Made by a program: the position numbers and the translations under genes. From Flavobacteriaceae bacterium (GTDB lineage: Bacteria > Bacteroidota > Bacteroidia > Flavobacteriales > Flavobacteriaceae), in the NCBI GenBank assembly GCA_018623655.1, contig JAAZVG010000035.1, positions 1-12,616 on the forward strand: a DNA stretch of 12,616 nucleotides, written 5' to 3'. Under the pieces are notes generated by a model. That model saw only the letters and a program-made list of their open reading frames with translations, ran no database searches and had not been told where the DNA came from. This document shows, one piece after another, positions 6,956 to 12,616 of the stretch. Position 1 is the first letter of the stretch, and every line of letters starts with the position of its first letter.

Positions 6956-7516
6956 ATGCAAAATAGATGCCACTGGTGCGGTGAAGATCCTGAGTATATC
7001 GCCTATCACGATAACGAATGGGGTAGGCCCAATAAAGATGATCAAAAACTTTTTGAAAGTTTGATTTTAGAAAGCTTTCAGTCAGGATTAAGCTGGATAA
7101 CCATCTTAAAAAAACGAGAATATTTTCGAGAGGCATTCGACGACTTTAATGCTGAGAAAATTGCGAACTACGATGAAAAAGACATACAGCGACTAATGTC
7201 TAATAAAAATATTATCAGAAATCGTCTTAAAATCGAGGCCACCATACAAAATGCTAAAAGCCTCCTTTCTTTGCGTAAAAAAGGTATAACACTAAGCCAG
7301 TTCGTTTGGGAAATTACGAATCAGGAGGTTCTTCAACCTAGGTTTACAAATTCGAGAGAACTTCCTTCGACAACAGAAGAAGCAAAAGCGCTTTCAAAGA
7401 AATTTAAAAAAGCGAACTTCAAGTTTATGGGGCCCGTAGTGTGCTATGCGTTTATGCAGGCTAACGGTTTAACCAACGACCATAGTCTAGAATGCTTCTT
7501 GCATCAATCTGTTTAG
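6956..7516 (+). CDS. tag: DNA-3-methyladenine glycosylase I
   Basis: Tag excises 3-methyladenine from alkylated DNA as the first step of base-excision repair. The 186-residue protein aligns by eye along its whole length with E. coli Tag (187 residues): RCHWC-x-x-DPEYIAYHDNEWG at the N-terminus, LESFQSGLSWITILKKR (38-54), FKFMGPVVCYAFMQANGLTN and a C-terminal NDH-x-x-x-C. The zinc-snap ligands are recognisable as C5, H18, H176 and C180, and the family's key acidic residue is E39. It is divergent from the thioredoxin-like gene and meets the DUF3127 gene tail to tail with a 4-nt overlap. It appears to be a single-gene transcription unit. Nothing suggests alkylation-inducible control. Confidence 0.96.
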   Translation: MQNRCHWCGEDPEYIAYHDNEWGRPNKDDQKLFESLILESFQSGLSWITILKKREYFREAFDDFNAEKIANYDEKDIQRLMSNKNIIRNRLKIEATIQNAKSLLSLRKKGITLSQFVWEITNQEVLQPRFTNSRELPSTTEEAKALSKKFKKANFKFMGPVVCYAFMQANGLTNDHSLECFLHQSV

Positions 7517-7902
7517 AATGGCAAATCGTCGAAGTCTTCTTCACTTGTTTGATCAGCAGCAGGAAAGCTATCTAATGGAGGGAGTGGAGGCACACTACTA
7601 TCTGAAGATGCAGATTCAGTAGCAGATTGTTGTGCTTCAATTCTCCAACCTTGAATCGAATTAAAATACTTTACTTCTCCTTGAGGAGAGGTCCATTCTC
7701 GCCCCTTGAGGTTAATGCCAATAGTAACTTTCTGACCAGAAGAAAATTGCGACAGTAAATCGCATTTATCTTGGATAAACTCTATCAGTAAATCTTGGGG
7801 GTATTGCTCTTCTGTAGTGATGACTATTTCACGTTTTCTAAAGCCATTTGCGCCGTAAGTCTTGGTTTCACCAATTAATTTGATACTTCCTTGTAATTCC
7901 AT
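7513..7902 (-). CDS. DUF3127 protein with SSB-like acidic C-terminal tip
   Basis: This 129-residue protein belongs to DUF3127, a Bacteroidota family without an assigned function. The folded part is about 1-91: it starts MELQGSIKLIGETKTYG, then RKREIVITTEEQ, then a core of GQKVTIGINLKGREW followed by G-x-x-KYFNSIQGW-I. This strand pattern resembles a small OB-fold. Residues 92-120 are a Ser/Pro-rich, probably disordered linker. The last nine residues, EEDFDDLPF, closely resemble the C-terminal tip of bacterial single-stranded DNA-binding protein (E. coli SSB ends DFDDDIPF), which docks RecQ, RecO, PriA, exonuclease I and others. A nucleic-acid binding or SSB-partner role is therefore a reasonable inference, not shown. 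It is the last gene after greA and the HIT gene, with a 3-nt gap to the latter. Confidence 0.9.
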   Translation of the reverse strand: MELQGSIKLIGETKTYGANGFRKREIVITTEEQYPQDLLIEFIQDKCDLLSQFSSGQKVTIGINLKGREWTSPQGEVKYFNSIQGWRIEAQQSATESASSDSSVPPLPPLDSFPAADQTSEEDFDDLPF

Positions 7903-7905
7903 AAT

Positions 7906-8307
7906 CTAATTTTGAGATTTAAAGGCCTCTGCAATATCAGCTGCTAAGCTCTGAAAGCCTTCTGGGGTTAGATTTTCTTTATGTGTAAATTGAGCGTTCT
8001 TCATCTCATTCAGCGGAATAAGATGTACATGAACATGGGGCACTTCAAGTCCGATGACCGAAAGACCAACACGTTTACAATCCACTACTTTTTCGATCGC
8101 CTTAGATACATGATATGAAAACTGCATCAGGGCTGTATACTCATCTATAGTTAGATCAAAAAGTCGATTTGTTTCTTTTTTAGGGATACATAATGTATGT
8201 CCTTTGACATTTGGATTAATATCTAAAAAGGCTAAAAAATCTTCGTTTTCAGCGACTTTATAAGCAGGTAGTTCACCAGAAATAATCTTTGAAAAGATAG
8301 TCGCCAT
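7906..8307 (-). CDS. HIT family nucleotide hydrolase (HINT/PKCI-like)
   Basis: Histidine-triad proteins of this branch hydrolyse nucleotidyl substrates such as adenosine phosphoramidates, or aminoacyl adenylates in HINT enzymes. The 133-residue product begins MATIFSKIISGELPAYKVAE, the standard start of the family, continues with FLDINPNVKGHTLCIPK, and carries the triad HVHVHLIPL with H91, H93 and H95. By comparison with human Hint1, H93 would be the nucleophile. The length is normal. The ATG shares one base with the greA stop (TAATG), so the two genes are tightly coupled, a neighbour pair I recall as common in Bacteroidota. The physiological substrate cannot be told from sequence. Confidence 0.95.
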   Translation of the reverse strand: MATIFSKIISGELPAYKVAENEDFLAFLDINPNVKGHTLCIPKKETNRLFDLTIDEYTALMQFSYHVSKAIEKVVDCKRVGLSVIGLEVPHVHVHLIPLNEMKNAQFTHKENLTPEGFQSLAADIAEAFKSQN

Positions 8308-8783
8308 TAGGATCTCGTAATTTTAACTACTTCGAATTCGATTTTCCCACTTGGCACCTGAATCTCTGCAGTATCACCTACAGTTTTTCCTAAAAGACCT
8401 TTCCCAATCGGAGAGTTTACTGAGATTTTACCCGATTTAAGATCTGCCTCACTCTCAGCTACTAAGGTATATGTCATTTCTTGCCCATTCATCTTATTCT
8501 TGATAGTAACCGTTGACAACACAAGAACCTTAGAATTATCTAATTGTGATTCATCAATGACACGAGCACTAGCTAAGGTTTCTTCAAGCTTAGAAATTCT
8601 CATTTCCAAAAGACCCTGGGCTTCCTTAGCAGCATCATACTCTGCATTTTCTGACAAATCTCCTTTATCTCTGGCATCTGCAATAGCCTGTGATGCCTTT
8701 GGGCGCTCAACATCCTTTAATTGATTCAATTCGTCTTTAAGTTTTTGTAAACCTTCTTTCGTGTAATAAGCTACTTTTGTCAT
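8307..8783 (-). CDS. greA: Transcription elongation factor GreA
   Basis: GreA binds the RNA polymerase secondary channel and stimulates cleavage of the backtracked transcript 3' end, rescuing stalled complexes. With ATG 8783 the product has 158 residues, the same as E. coli GreA. The N-terminal coiled coil contains LQKLKDELNQLK and the conserved GDLSENAEYDAAKEAQG loop, with the acidic tip pair Asp42 and Glu45 that coordinates the catalytic Mg2+. The C-terminal FKBP-like domain includes SPIGKGLLGKTVGD. ATG 8789, two codons upstream, is also possible; MTKVAYYTKEGL fits the usual family start better. It heads a greA - HIT - DUF3127 run. A good promoter lies upstream, and a hairpin with a U-tract lies between promoter and start, suggesting premature termination or translational control. 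Confidence 0.97.
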   Translation of the reverse strand: MTKVAYYTKEGLQKLKDELNQLKDVERPKASQAIADARDKGDLSENAEYDAAKEAQGLLEMRISKLEETLASARVIDESQLDNSKVLVLSTVTIKNKMNGQEMTYTLVAESEADLKSGKISVNSPIGKGLLGKTVGDTAEIQVPSGKIEFEVVKITRS

Positions 8784-8796
8784 AGTCATAACAATT

Positions 8797-8833
8797 AAAA
8801 AATCCTCAAGACGCGATATAAGTCGAGAGGATC
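8797..8833 (-). terminator. Terminator-like hairpin in the greA leader (possible attenuator)
   Basis: Read on the minus strand, ATCCTC (8832-8827) and GAC (8824-8822) pair with GTC (8812-8810) and GAGGAT (8807-8802). A 2x2 internal mismatch separates the two stem parts and the loop is 9 nt. The 3' arm ends in a run of six T in total (8802-8797), the shape of an intrinsic terminator. It lies after the candidate greA promoter and only 7-13 nt before the possible greA start codons, so it would act inside the leader rather than at the end of a gene. The plus strand lacks a T-run after the stem, so the signal is directional. The pairing is visible by eye; its function is inferred. Confidence 0.55.
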
Positions 8834-8837
8834 AAAA

Positions 8838-8868
8838 CAAAGATACAAAATTCTAAAGAGTCTCGAAA
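8838..8868 (-). promoter_or_regulatory. Candidate greA promoter, Bacteroidota type
   Basis: TATCTTTG (minus strand, 8845-8838) is an exact TAnnTTTG -7 element. TTTCG (8868-8864) lies 18 nt upstream, in the place of the -33 TTTG element with one inserted base. A transcript would start near 8832, at the foot of the leader hairpin, giving a leader of about 45-50 nt. The upstream half abuts the TTG start of the divergent lipoprotein gene. Confidence 0.5.
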
Positions 8869-8869
8869 G

Positions 8870-9316
8870 TTGCGATTACTTAATACCTCTATTGCCTTCA
8901 TTCTATTTTTCACCGTATGTAGCTGTGAATCAACTACTCCTGTGCAGAATCCGTTCTTGCCAAAAGCTTCTTTTAATGTTCCTATCGACTTAAATCTTCC
9001 GCTCTACAGCCCGCTTCAAAACACCGGAAATTCGATCACACTTCCAAACAATTTAGGGGGAATTAAGGGAATTCATATCACTAATGTTGGATTTTCAACC
9101 TTTCGAGCTTTCGAGGTTTCATGTCCCAATCATAACCCAAGTTCGTGTTCATCAACAGAACTTCAAGGGAGTCAGGTTAATTGTCAATGCGAGGATGGGT
9201 TCAGTTACAGCGTATTTACGGGTCAACTACTCAATCGTCAAGGATCAGAAACCTTATTCGATCTTACCGAATACAGGGTAAGAACAGAGGGAACAATGCT
9301 CTATATCTTTAATTGA
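8870..9316 (+). CDS. Small lipoprotein with degenerate Rieske-like domain
   Basis: This 148-residue protein begins at a TTG codon. The reading frame has no ATG between here and an upstream stop at 8819-8821. The N-terminus is a lipoprotein signal: MRLLNTSIAFILFFTVCSC, with lipobox V-C-S-C and lipidated Cys19. The mature part has a Pro/Leu-rich strand region (NVPIDLNLPLYSPLQ), GGIKGIHITNVG, and a cysteine-rich core: C85-P-N-H88, C93, then C105-Q-C107-E108. It ends TGQLLN and a YRV strand. The order resembles the Rieske fold (C-x-H, C, then CPCH), but the first motif is C-x-x-H and the second has Glu in place of His. A normal [2Fe-2S] cluster therefore looks unlikely, and disulfides are an alternative. 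I recall similar lipoproteins in Flavobacteria; the function is unknown. Its stop is 5 nt from the convergent DUF4301 stop. Confidence 0.8.
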   Translation: MRLLNTSIAFILFFTVCSCESTTPVQNPFLPKASFNVPIDLNLPLYSPLQNTGNSITLPNNLGGIKGIHITNVGFSTFRAFEVSCPNHNPSSCSSTELQGSQVNCQCEDGFSYSVFTGQLLNRQGSETLFDLTEYRVRTEGTMLYIFN

Positions 9317-9321
9317 ATCTT

Positions 9322-10794
9322 CTAATTCTGATGCGACTCACGAACTAGATCATTTACCGTCTTAACCGGATTAAAAGTCATCGAAGGAACCTCAACAAAT
9401 ATAGTATTCCAGTAGGCCATTGCCCCATTCCATAGCCCAGGAAGTTCGAGGGAAAGTATCGGATTTCCATCAAAGGTCTTATGGGTGATAAACCCTTGTT
9501 TATGATCAACAAAATCTTCTAATTGATAAGACACCCCTTTATAATCAGTAAGGCCACAAATGATGTCTACCGGATTAAAATGTGTAGCATTTTGAAGGAT
9601 ATTGTTTTGGTCAGGGTCTTTCTTATCGATCTGAGCAGATTCTACAATTTGGAGCCGCATACCTTCAGTAGTATTTACCCAAAAAGGGCCTCCTCCTGGC
9701 TCTCCTTCATTCTTAACCATAGCACAAACTCTCAGAGGTCTAAATAGTGCATTTTTTAGATCAAACATAGGATCCTTGCTACTAGGATCGGTTTCATATC
9801 CAAAATAGGTAAATAGAAACGACTGAATTTGATTTAAATCTGAAGAATCTAAAGCCTCACAAATTTTTTTCTGAAAGCCATGGATTTGTTCCTGAATCTC
9901 AAAGGCAACTCCGGCCAAAATACGTTTGAACTTGTTATGTTCTGACCAATTACGTCTCACACAGATATTATCAATATTCTTTATAAAGACAAAGTCTGCT
10001 GAAAGCTCAGATAGATTTTCAATGAGAGCACCATGACCTCCAGGCCTAAAAATTAAGCTGCCATCCGCAGCTCTTGCCGGCGTTAAATCCATATTAAGCG
10101 CAGGTGTGTCAGTGCACTTCTTTTGGAAGGAGAAGGTTACATCAATCTGTCGATTAATGAGTTCTTTTAATCGTTCGATTTCTTCTGAAATAGATTTAAA
10201 ATGTTGTTCAGAGATGGTAAAATGAGTACTGCTATTGGCATGATCAATGGCCTCATTAAGATGAACGTAGAGCGGTGTATAGGTCTGTTTTTCTTTATGA
10301 AAAGGCAATAGTGCTTTTGGTTTATTTAAAAAATCAAAAGGTGACTCGTTAAGCAAATGATGAACAAGAGCAAGACGCTCATTATTGCCTATTTTCTCAG
10401 AGTAGTTAACAGCATTTTTTAATTCCTCAGCAAAAGGAAAACGTTCTAAATGATCGAAAAAATATTTTATATCGGGATATTCAGATGAGTATTTCTCGAA
10501 CGAATTAGAAGGCTCAAAAGTGTCTAAAAAGACATAAAGGCTCTTGAACATTCTCGATGCAGCACCAGAAGCTGGGACGAATTTCTGAAGGTTATACCGA
10601 TCAGATCGCTTTGAAAAAATTTCAAGATATTTCTTAACATCTTCTAGTCTTGTAATACCATCCCCAATAGTAGCTGGACGATCTAGGTTCATAAAGGGAA
10701 CCCCCTCTTCTATTTGTTTGAGCTGACGATGATATTGAGGTATAGAAATACCTAAATTCTCGAGTTGGGCTTGGTCTCTAGAAGATAATTTCAT
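9322..10794 (-). CDS. DUF4301 protein, possible nucleotidyltransferase-like fold
   Basis: This 490-residue cytoplasmic protein belongs to DUF4301, a Bacteroidota family of unknown function. Visible landmarks are KFVPASGAASRMFKSL at 71-86, RPGGHGALIENL at about 250-261, ADFVFIKNIDN at about 266-276, EPGGGPFWV near 366, and a C-terminal part with THFNPVDIICGL and LPGLWNGAMAYWNT. VPASGAASRM followed by a Gly-rich segment and FIKNIDN resembles the arrangement in sugar-nucleotide uridylyltransferases (PxxGxGTRM, then a GGHG-type segment, then an Asp-bearing strand). That is a resemblance by eye only. Its ATG overlaps the stop of the NadR-type kinase gene by 4 nt (ATGA), and it is the last gene of the PPTase - pnuC - kinase run, so a nucleotide-related role fits the context. 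Confidence 0.9.
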   Translation of the reverse strand: MKLSSRDQAQLENLGISIPQYHRQLKQIEEGVPFMNLDRPATIGDGITRLEDVKKYLEIFSKRSDRYNLQKFVPASGAASRMFKSLYVFLDTFEPSNSFEKYSSEYPDIKYFFDHLERFPFAEELKNAVNYSEKIGNNERLALVHHLLNESPFDFLNKPKALLPFHKEKQTYTPLYVHLNEAIDHANSSTHFTISEQHFKSISEEIERLKELINRQIDVTFSFQKKCTDTPALNMDLTPARAADGSLIFRPGGHGALIENLSELSADFVFIKNIDNICVRRNWSEHNKFKRILAGVAFEIQEQIHGFQKKICEALDSSDLNQIQSFLFTYFGYETDPSSKDPMFDLKNALFRPLRVCAMVKNEGEPGGGPFWVNTTEGMRLQIVESAQIDKKDPDQNNILQNATHFNPVDIICGLTDYKGVSYQLEDFVDHKQGFITHKTFDGNPILSLELPGLWNGAMAYWNTIFVEVPSMTFNPVKTVNDLVRESHQN

Positions 10795-11369
10795 AGACTG
10801 TACAGGAGCTCCTCAATCGCTGTAGAAGCAGATTCTAGTCGGGTTGCTTGGTTTCCTTGTAAAGATATATAATTACAAGTATTAGCCTCTAAAGCCAAAC
10901 GAAACGCTTCGTACATTTTCTCTCTCTCATGAGGCTTATCTCTAAGATCATCAGCTACCCAAGGCACATCGATACCTGTTAGAAAGTACAAATCATAATG
11001 TTGTCTAGAAACCGCATCTTGAAGCTTATTATCTACCCATCCGTTATAATAAACCTCAGAATAAACTAAAGTTTCCAAAAGATCGGTATCACAAACAATA
11101 AAAGGACTGTCGTTTTTCTCGGCCTGATCAATTGCTTTATTTTCGAGATCTATTTGTCCAATAGCAATAGGAATAAGATCGTCAGGCTGACAAACCTTAC
11201 CCTCATTATCCCACTTATTCTGTAAATACTCGCGAGCATACTCTGGAACCCAAGGTACACCGTATTTTTCTGCGATTTGTTTAGCGAGGGTTGTTTTACC
11301 CGATGATTCGGGTCCGAATAAAACAATGCGCTTTACTGCACTTAGCTTTTGTGTAGGGATTCCTTCCAT
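10791..11369 (-). CDS. NadR-type AAA/P-loop kinase (probable ribosylnicotinamide kinase)
   Basis: This P-loop protein of 192 residues is related to the C-terminal ribosylnicotinamide kinase domain of NadR, which phosphorylates nicotinamide riboside to NMN. The Walker A motif is GPESSGKTT (19-27). It is followed by WVPEYAREYLQ (40-50), IAIGQIDLENKAID, the acidic strand CDTDLLET (93-100) with D94 and D96, and a lid-like DVPWVADDLRDKP. E. coli NadR also has an N-terminal regulator and an NMN adenylyltransferase domain; both are absent, so only the kinase step is encoded here. I chose ATG 11369 because the longer form from 11432 would overlap pnuC by 91 nt and its extra N-terminus is not family-like. 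Even so, the gene overlaps pnuC by 28 nt. Sitting next to pnuC strongly supports nicotinamide riboside as the substrate. Confidence 0.88.
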   Translation of the reverse strand: MEGIPTQKLSAVKRIVLFGPESSGKTTLAKQIAEKYGVPWVPEYAREYLQNKWDNEGKVCQPDDLIPIAIGQIDLENKAIDQAEKNDSPFIVCDTDLLETLVYSEVYYNGWVDNKLQDAVSRQHYDLYFLTGIDVPWVADDLRDKPHEREKMYEAFRLALEANTCNYISLQGNQATRLESASTAIEELLYSL

Positions 11370-11959
11370 GCGTAATATCCTTGAAAAGCAAGTATCGTGA
11401 AAATTAAATACTGTAATGAGAGCATCCCCCAACCTCGGTATGCGTACAGGGGAATAGTGATTAAATCAGCTGAAATCCAAAGAATCCAACTTTCTAATTT
11501 CTTTCGAGCCATTAACCACATTGCTGTAAAGAATACCCCGCTAGTAAAAATATCAATGACATTTGAGGTATCCATATTAGTGTTGGTGAAGCGATATACC
11601 ATATAGGTAACCATCATGGTAGTAAGTACCAGAGCAAGGCCAATTCCTTTCTCTTTATGATTCATAGTAGTGATTTGACGAACTTTCTTCCCGTCTTTCT
11701 GTCGTGACCATTCCCACCACCCGTAGATACTCATTAGAGAATAATAGGCATTCATCAACATGTCTCCAAGTAATCGATCGGTGAAAAAAAGATACATTGT
11801 AATGGTAGTCCCGATAATTCCAGTGGGATAAACCCATATATTGGCTTTCTTCGCCATCCATACACTCCATACACCAAATACAAAGGCTAAGAGTTCAAGA
11901 AGAATTAACCCAGTACTGCGTTCTAAATAAGGACCCAGGAAAAAATCAATAATACTCAT
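11342..11959 (-). CDS. pnuC: Nicotinamide riboside transporter PnuC
   Basis: PnuC imports nicotinamide riboside by facilitated diffusion; phosphorylation inside the cell traps the substrate. The 205-residue membrane protein has about seven hydrophobic segments and the family landmarks: LLELLAFVFGVWSVWMAKKAN (from residue 20), WVYPTGIIG (42-50), NAYYSLMSIYGWWEW (70-84), and ESWILWISADLITIPLYAY (156-174), rich in the Trp and Asn/Asp residues that line the substrate site. Some PnuC relatives (PnuT) carry thiamine, but the adjacent NadR-type kinase and the absence of thiamine genes or an obvious thiamine riboswitch favour nicotinamide riboside. The ATG overlaps the upstream phosphopantetheinyl transferase stop by 4 nt, and the 3' end overlaps the kinase gene. 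Confidence 0.94.
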   Translation of the reverse strand: MSIIDFFLGPYLERSTGLILLELLAFVFGVWSVWMAKKANIWVYPTGIIGTTITMYLFFTDRLLGDMLMNAYYSLMSIYGWWEWSRQKDGKKVRQITTMNHKEKGIGLALVLTTMMVTYMVYRFTNTNMDTSNVIDIFTSGVFFTAMWLMARKKLESWILWISADLITIPLYAYRGWGMLSLQYLIFTILAFQGYYAWKESLHKS

Positions 11960-12594
11960 GATAAAGCTTTCGTCTGATAGGTATAAACGAGCGTATGATT
12001 ATCAAAAGTTTCAAAAGTAAAGTGGAATCGATCGTTATCAACCCAGGCACTGCTATGGTGAGATTCTAGGGTGAAATCATCAATTTTGATTGATTCTTTG
12101 AAAGATAACCCTACCCGATCTAGTATCTTGTAAATAGACTCTTTAGCTCCCCATATTGCTGTTAGCTTTTCAATACGATCCGCAGTGTTTTCGAGAGTAG
12201 CGACTGCTCCCTCTCCGGTAAATCGCGAAGCAATTTTCAGAATCTTCTCACGGTGCTGTTCAATATCTACCCCAACCTGAACGTTAAAGCCTAAAGCAAT
12301 TGCTACATAAGACCCTGTATGTGAAATAGAGATAGACGTACCATTTTTTAGGAAAGGTTTTCCCGACTGCATGTACTGTACCTCTGCGTCTCCAATTTGA
12401 TACGTTTTTAAAAGCTGTCTTACCGCCAAGAAACACTTGCGGTGCGTTTCTGACTTCATACTAGACAATCGCTTTTTTGAAGATTCAGAAAGATTTAGAT
12501 TTTGATATAAATCCTCTTCAGACTCAGAAACCCGCCAAACGGCGACCTTATAATCTTGAATACTTTTACTACTCAGGCTTTTAAATAAAGGCAC
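11956..12594 (-). CDS. 4'-phosphopantetheinyl transferase, Sfp/AcpT type
   Basis: This enzyme moves the phosphopantetheine arm of coenzyme A onto a serine of acyl or peptidyl carrier proteins. The 212-residue product shows the superfamily motifs: GKPFL (78-82), ISISHTGSYVAIAL (88-101), VGVDIE (107-112) with metal ligands D110 and E112, RFTGEGA (124-130), and IWGAKESIYKI (147-157) with K151 and E152. The start is GTG at 12594: VPLFKS matches the MPLxK start of Bacteroidota members, but the frame stays open to the window edge (DTINFQK precedes it), so a slightly longer form cannot be excluded. It overlaps pnuC by 4 nt. No functional link with NAD salvage is obvious, so the pairing may be a conserved operon without a shared pathway. 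Whether it serves fatty-acid ACP or a secondary-metabolite carrier is not decidable here. Confidence 0.93.
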   Translation of the reverse strand: MPLFKSLSSKSIQDYKVAVWRVSESEEDLYQNLNLSESSKKRLSSMKSETHRKCFLAVRQLLKTYQIGDAEVQYMQSGKPFLKNGTSISISHTGSYVAIALGFNVQVGVDIEQHREKILKIASRFTGEGAVATLENTADRIEKLTAIWGAKESIYKILDRVGLSFKESIKIDDFTLESHHSSAWVDNDRFHFTFETFDNHTLVYTYQTKALS

Positions 12595-12616
12595 TTTCTG
12601 AAAATTGATGGTATCT

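Noticed and set aside
11370..11432. N-terminal extension of the kinase from ATG 11432 (MGDALITVFNFHDTC...)
   Set aside because: It lies wholly within pnuC and has no family-like residues, and the start at 11369 gives the expected N-terminus.
1..12616. Search for a defence, mobile or secondary-metabolite system, CRISPR repeats, tRNA genes and riboswitches
   Set aside because: No integrase, transposase, nuclease or toxin-antitoxin pair, no direct-repeat array and no cloverleaf was seen. The phosphopantetheinyl transferase has no synthase genes next to it, and no spacer is long enough for a typical riboswitch.

Overview
This 12.6 kb window is a gene-dense piece of a Bacteroidota chromosome, most likely a marine Flavobacteriales relative (Cryomorphaceae/Schleiferiaceae-like; the family is only a guess). 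The grounds are moderate-to-low GC, almost no spacer DNA, promoter candidates of the Bacteroidota -7 type (TAnnTTTG), and several families that are largely Bacteroidota-restricted: DUF3098, DUF3127, DUF4301, a monothiol thioredoxin-like protein with WCGDA, and a leucyl-tRNA synthetase with the Bacteroidota pattern of insertions. No rRNA, tRNA, CRISPR array, insertion sequence, prophage or repeat family is visible. No gap without a gene exceeds about 100 bases.

Layout. (1) 1-2964, minus: leuS followed by the first 40 codons of a membrane zinc metallopeptidase that runs off the left edge. (2) 3060-6354, plus: a tight five-gene run, ftsX - DUF3098 - uppP - truB - TonB-C-like protein, with 3-nt gaps or overlaps throughout. 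It links a divisome/peptidoglycan-hydrolase regulator, undecaprenyl-phosphate recycling, tRNA modification and an envelope protein. (3) 6331-6885, minus: thioredoxin-like protein, overlapping the previous gene tail to tail by 24 nt. (4) 6956-7516, plus: tag, a base-excision DNA glycosylase. (5) 7513-8783, minus: greA - HIT hydrolase - DUF3127, with a greA promoter and a terminator-like hairpin in the greA leader. (6) 8870-9316, plus: a small lipoprotein with Rieske-like cysteine spacing. (7) 9322-12594, minus: phosphopantetheinyl transferase - pnuC - NadR-type kinase - DUF4301. Every junction in this last run overlaps, which suggests translational coupling and an NAD-precursor uptake and phosphorylation module.

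Most of the window is housekeeping and I see no defence system or other spectacular new system. The points most worth a second look are the possible attenuator in the greA leader, the SSB-like acidic tip of the DUF3127 protein, the degenerate Rieske-like lipoprotein, and DUF4301 as a possible nucleotidyltransferase coupled to the PnuC/kinase pair.
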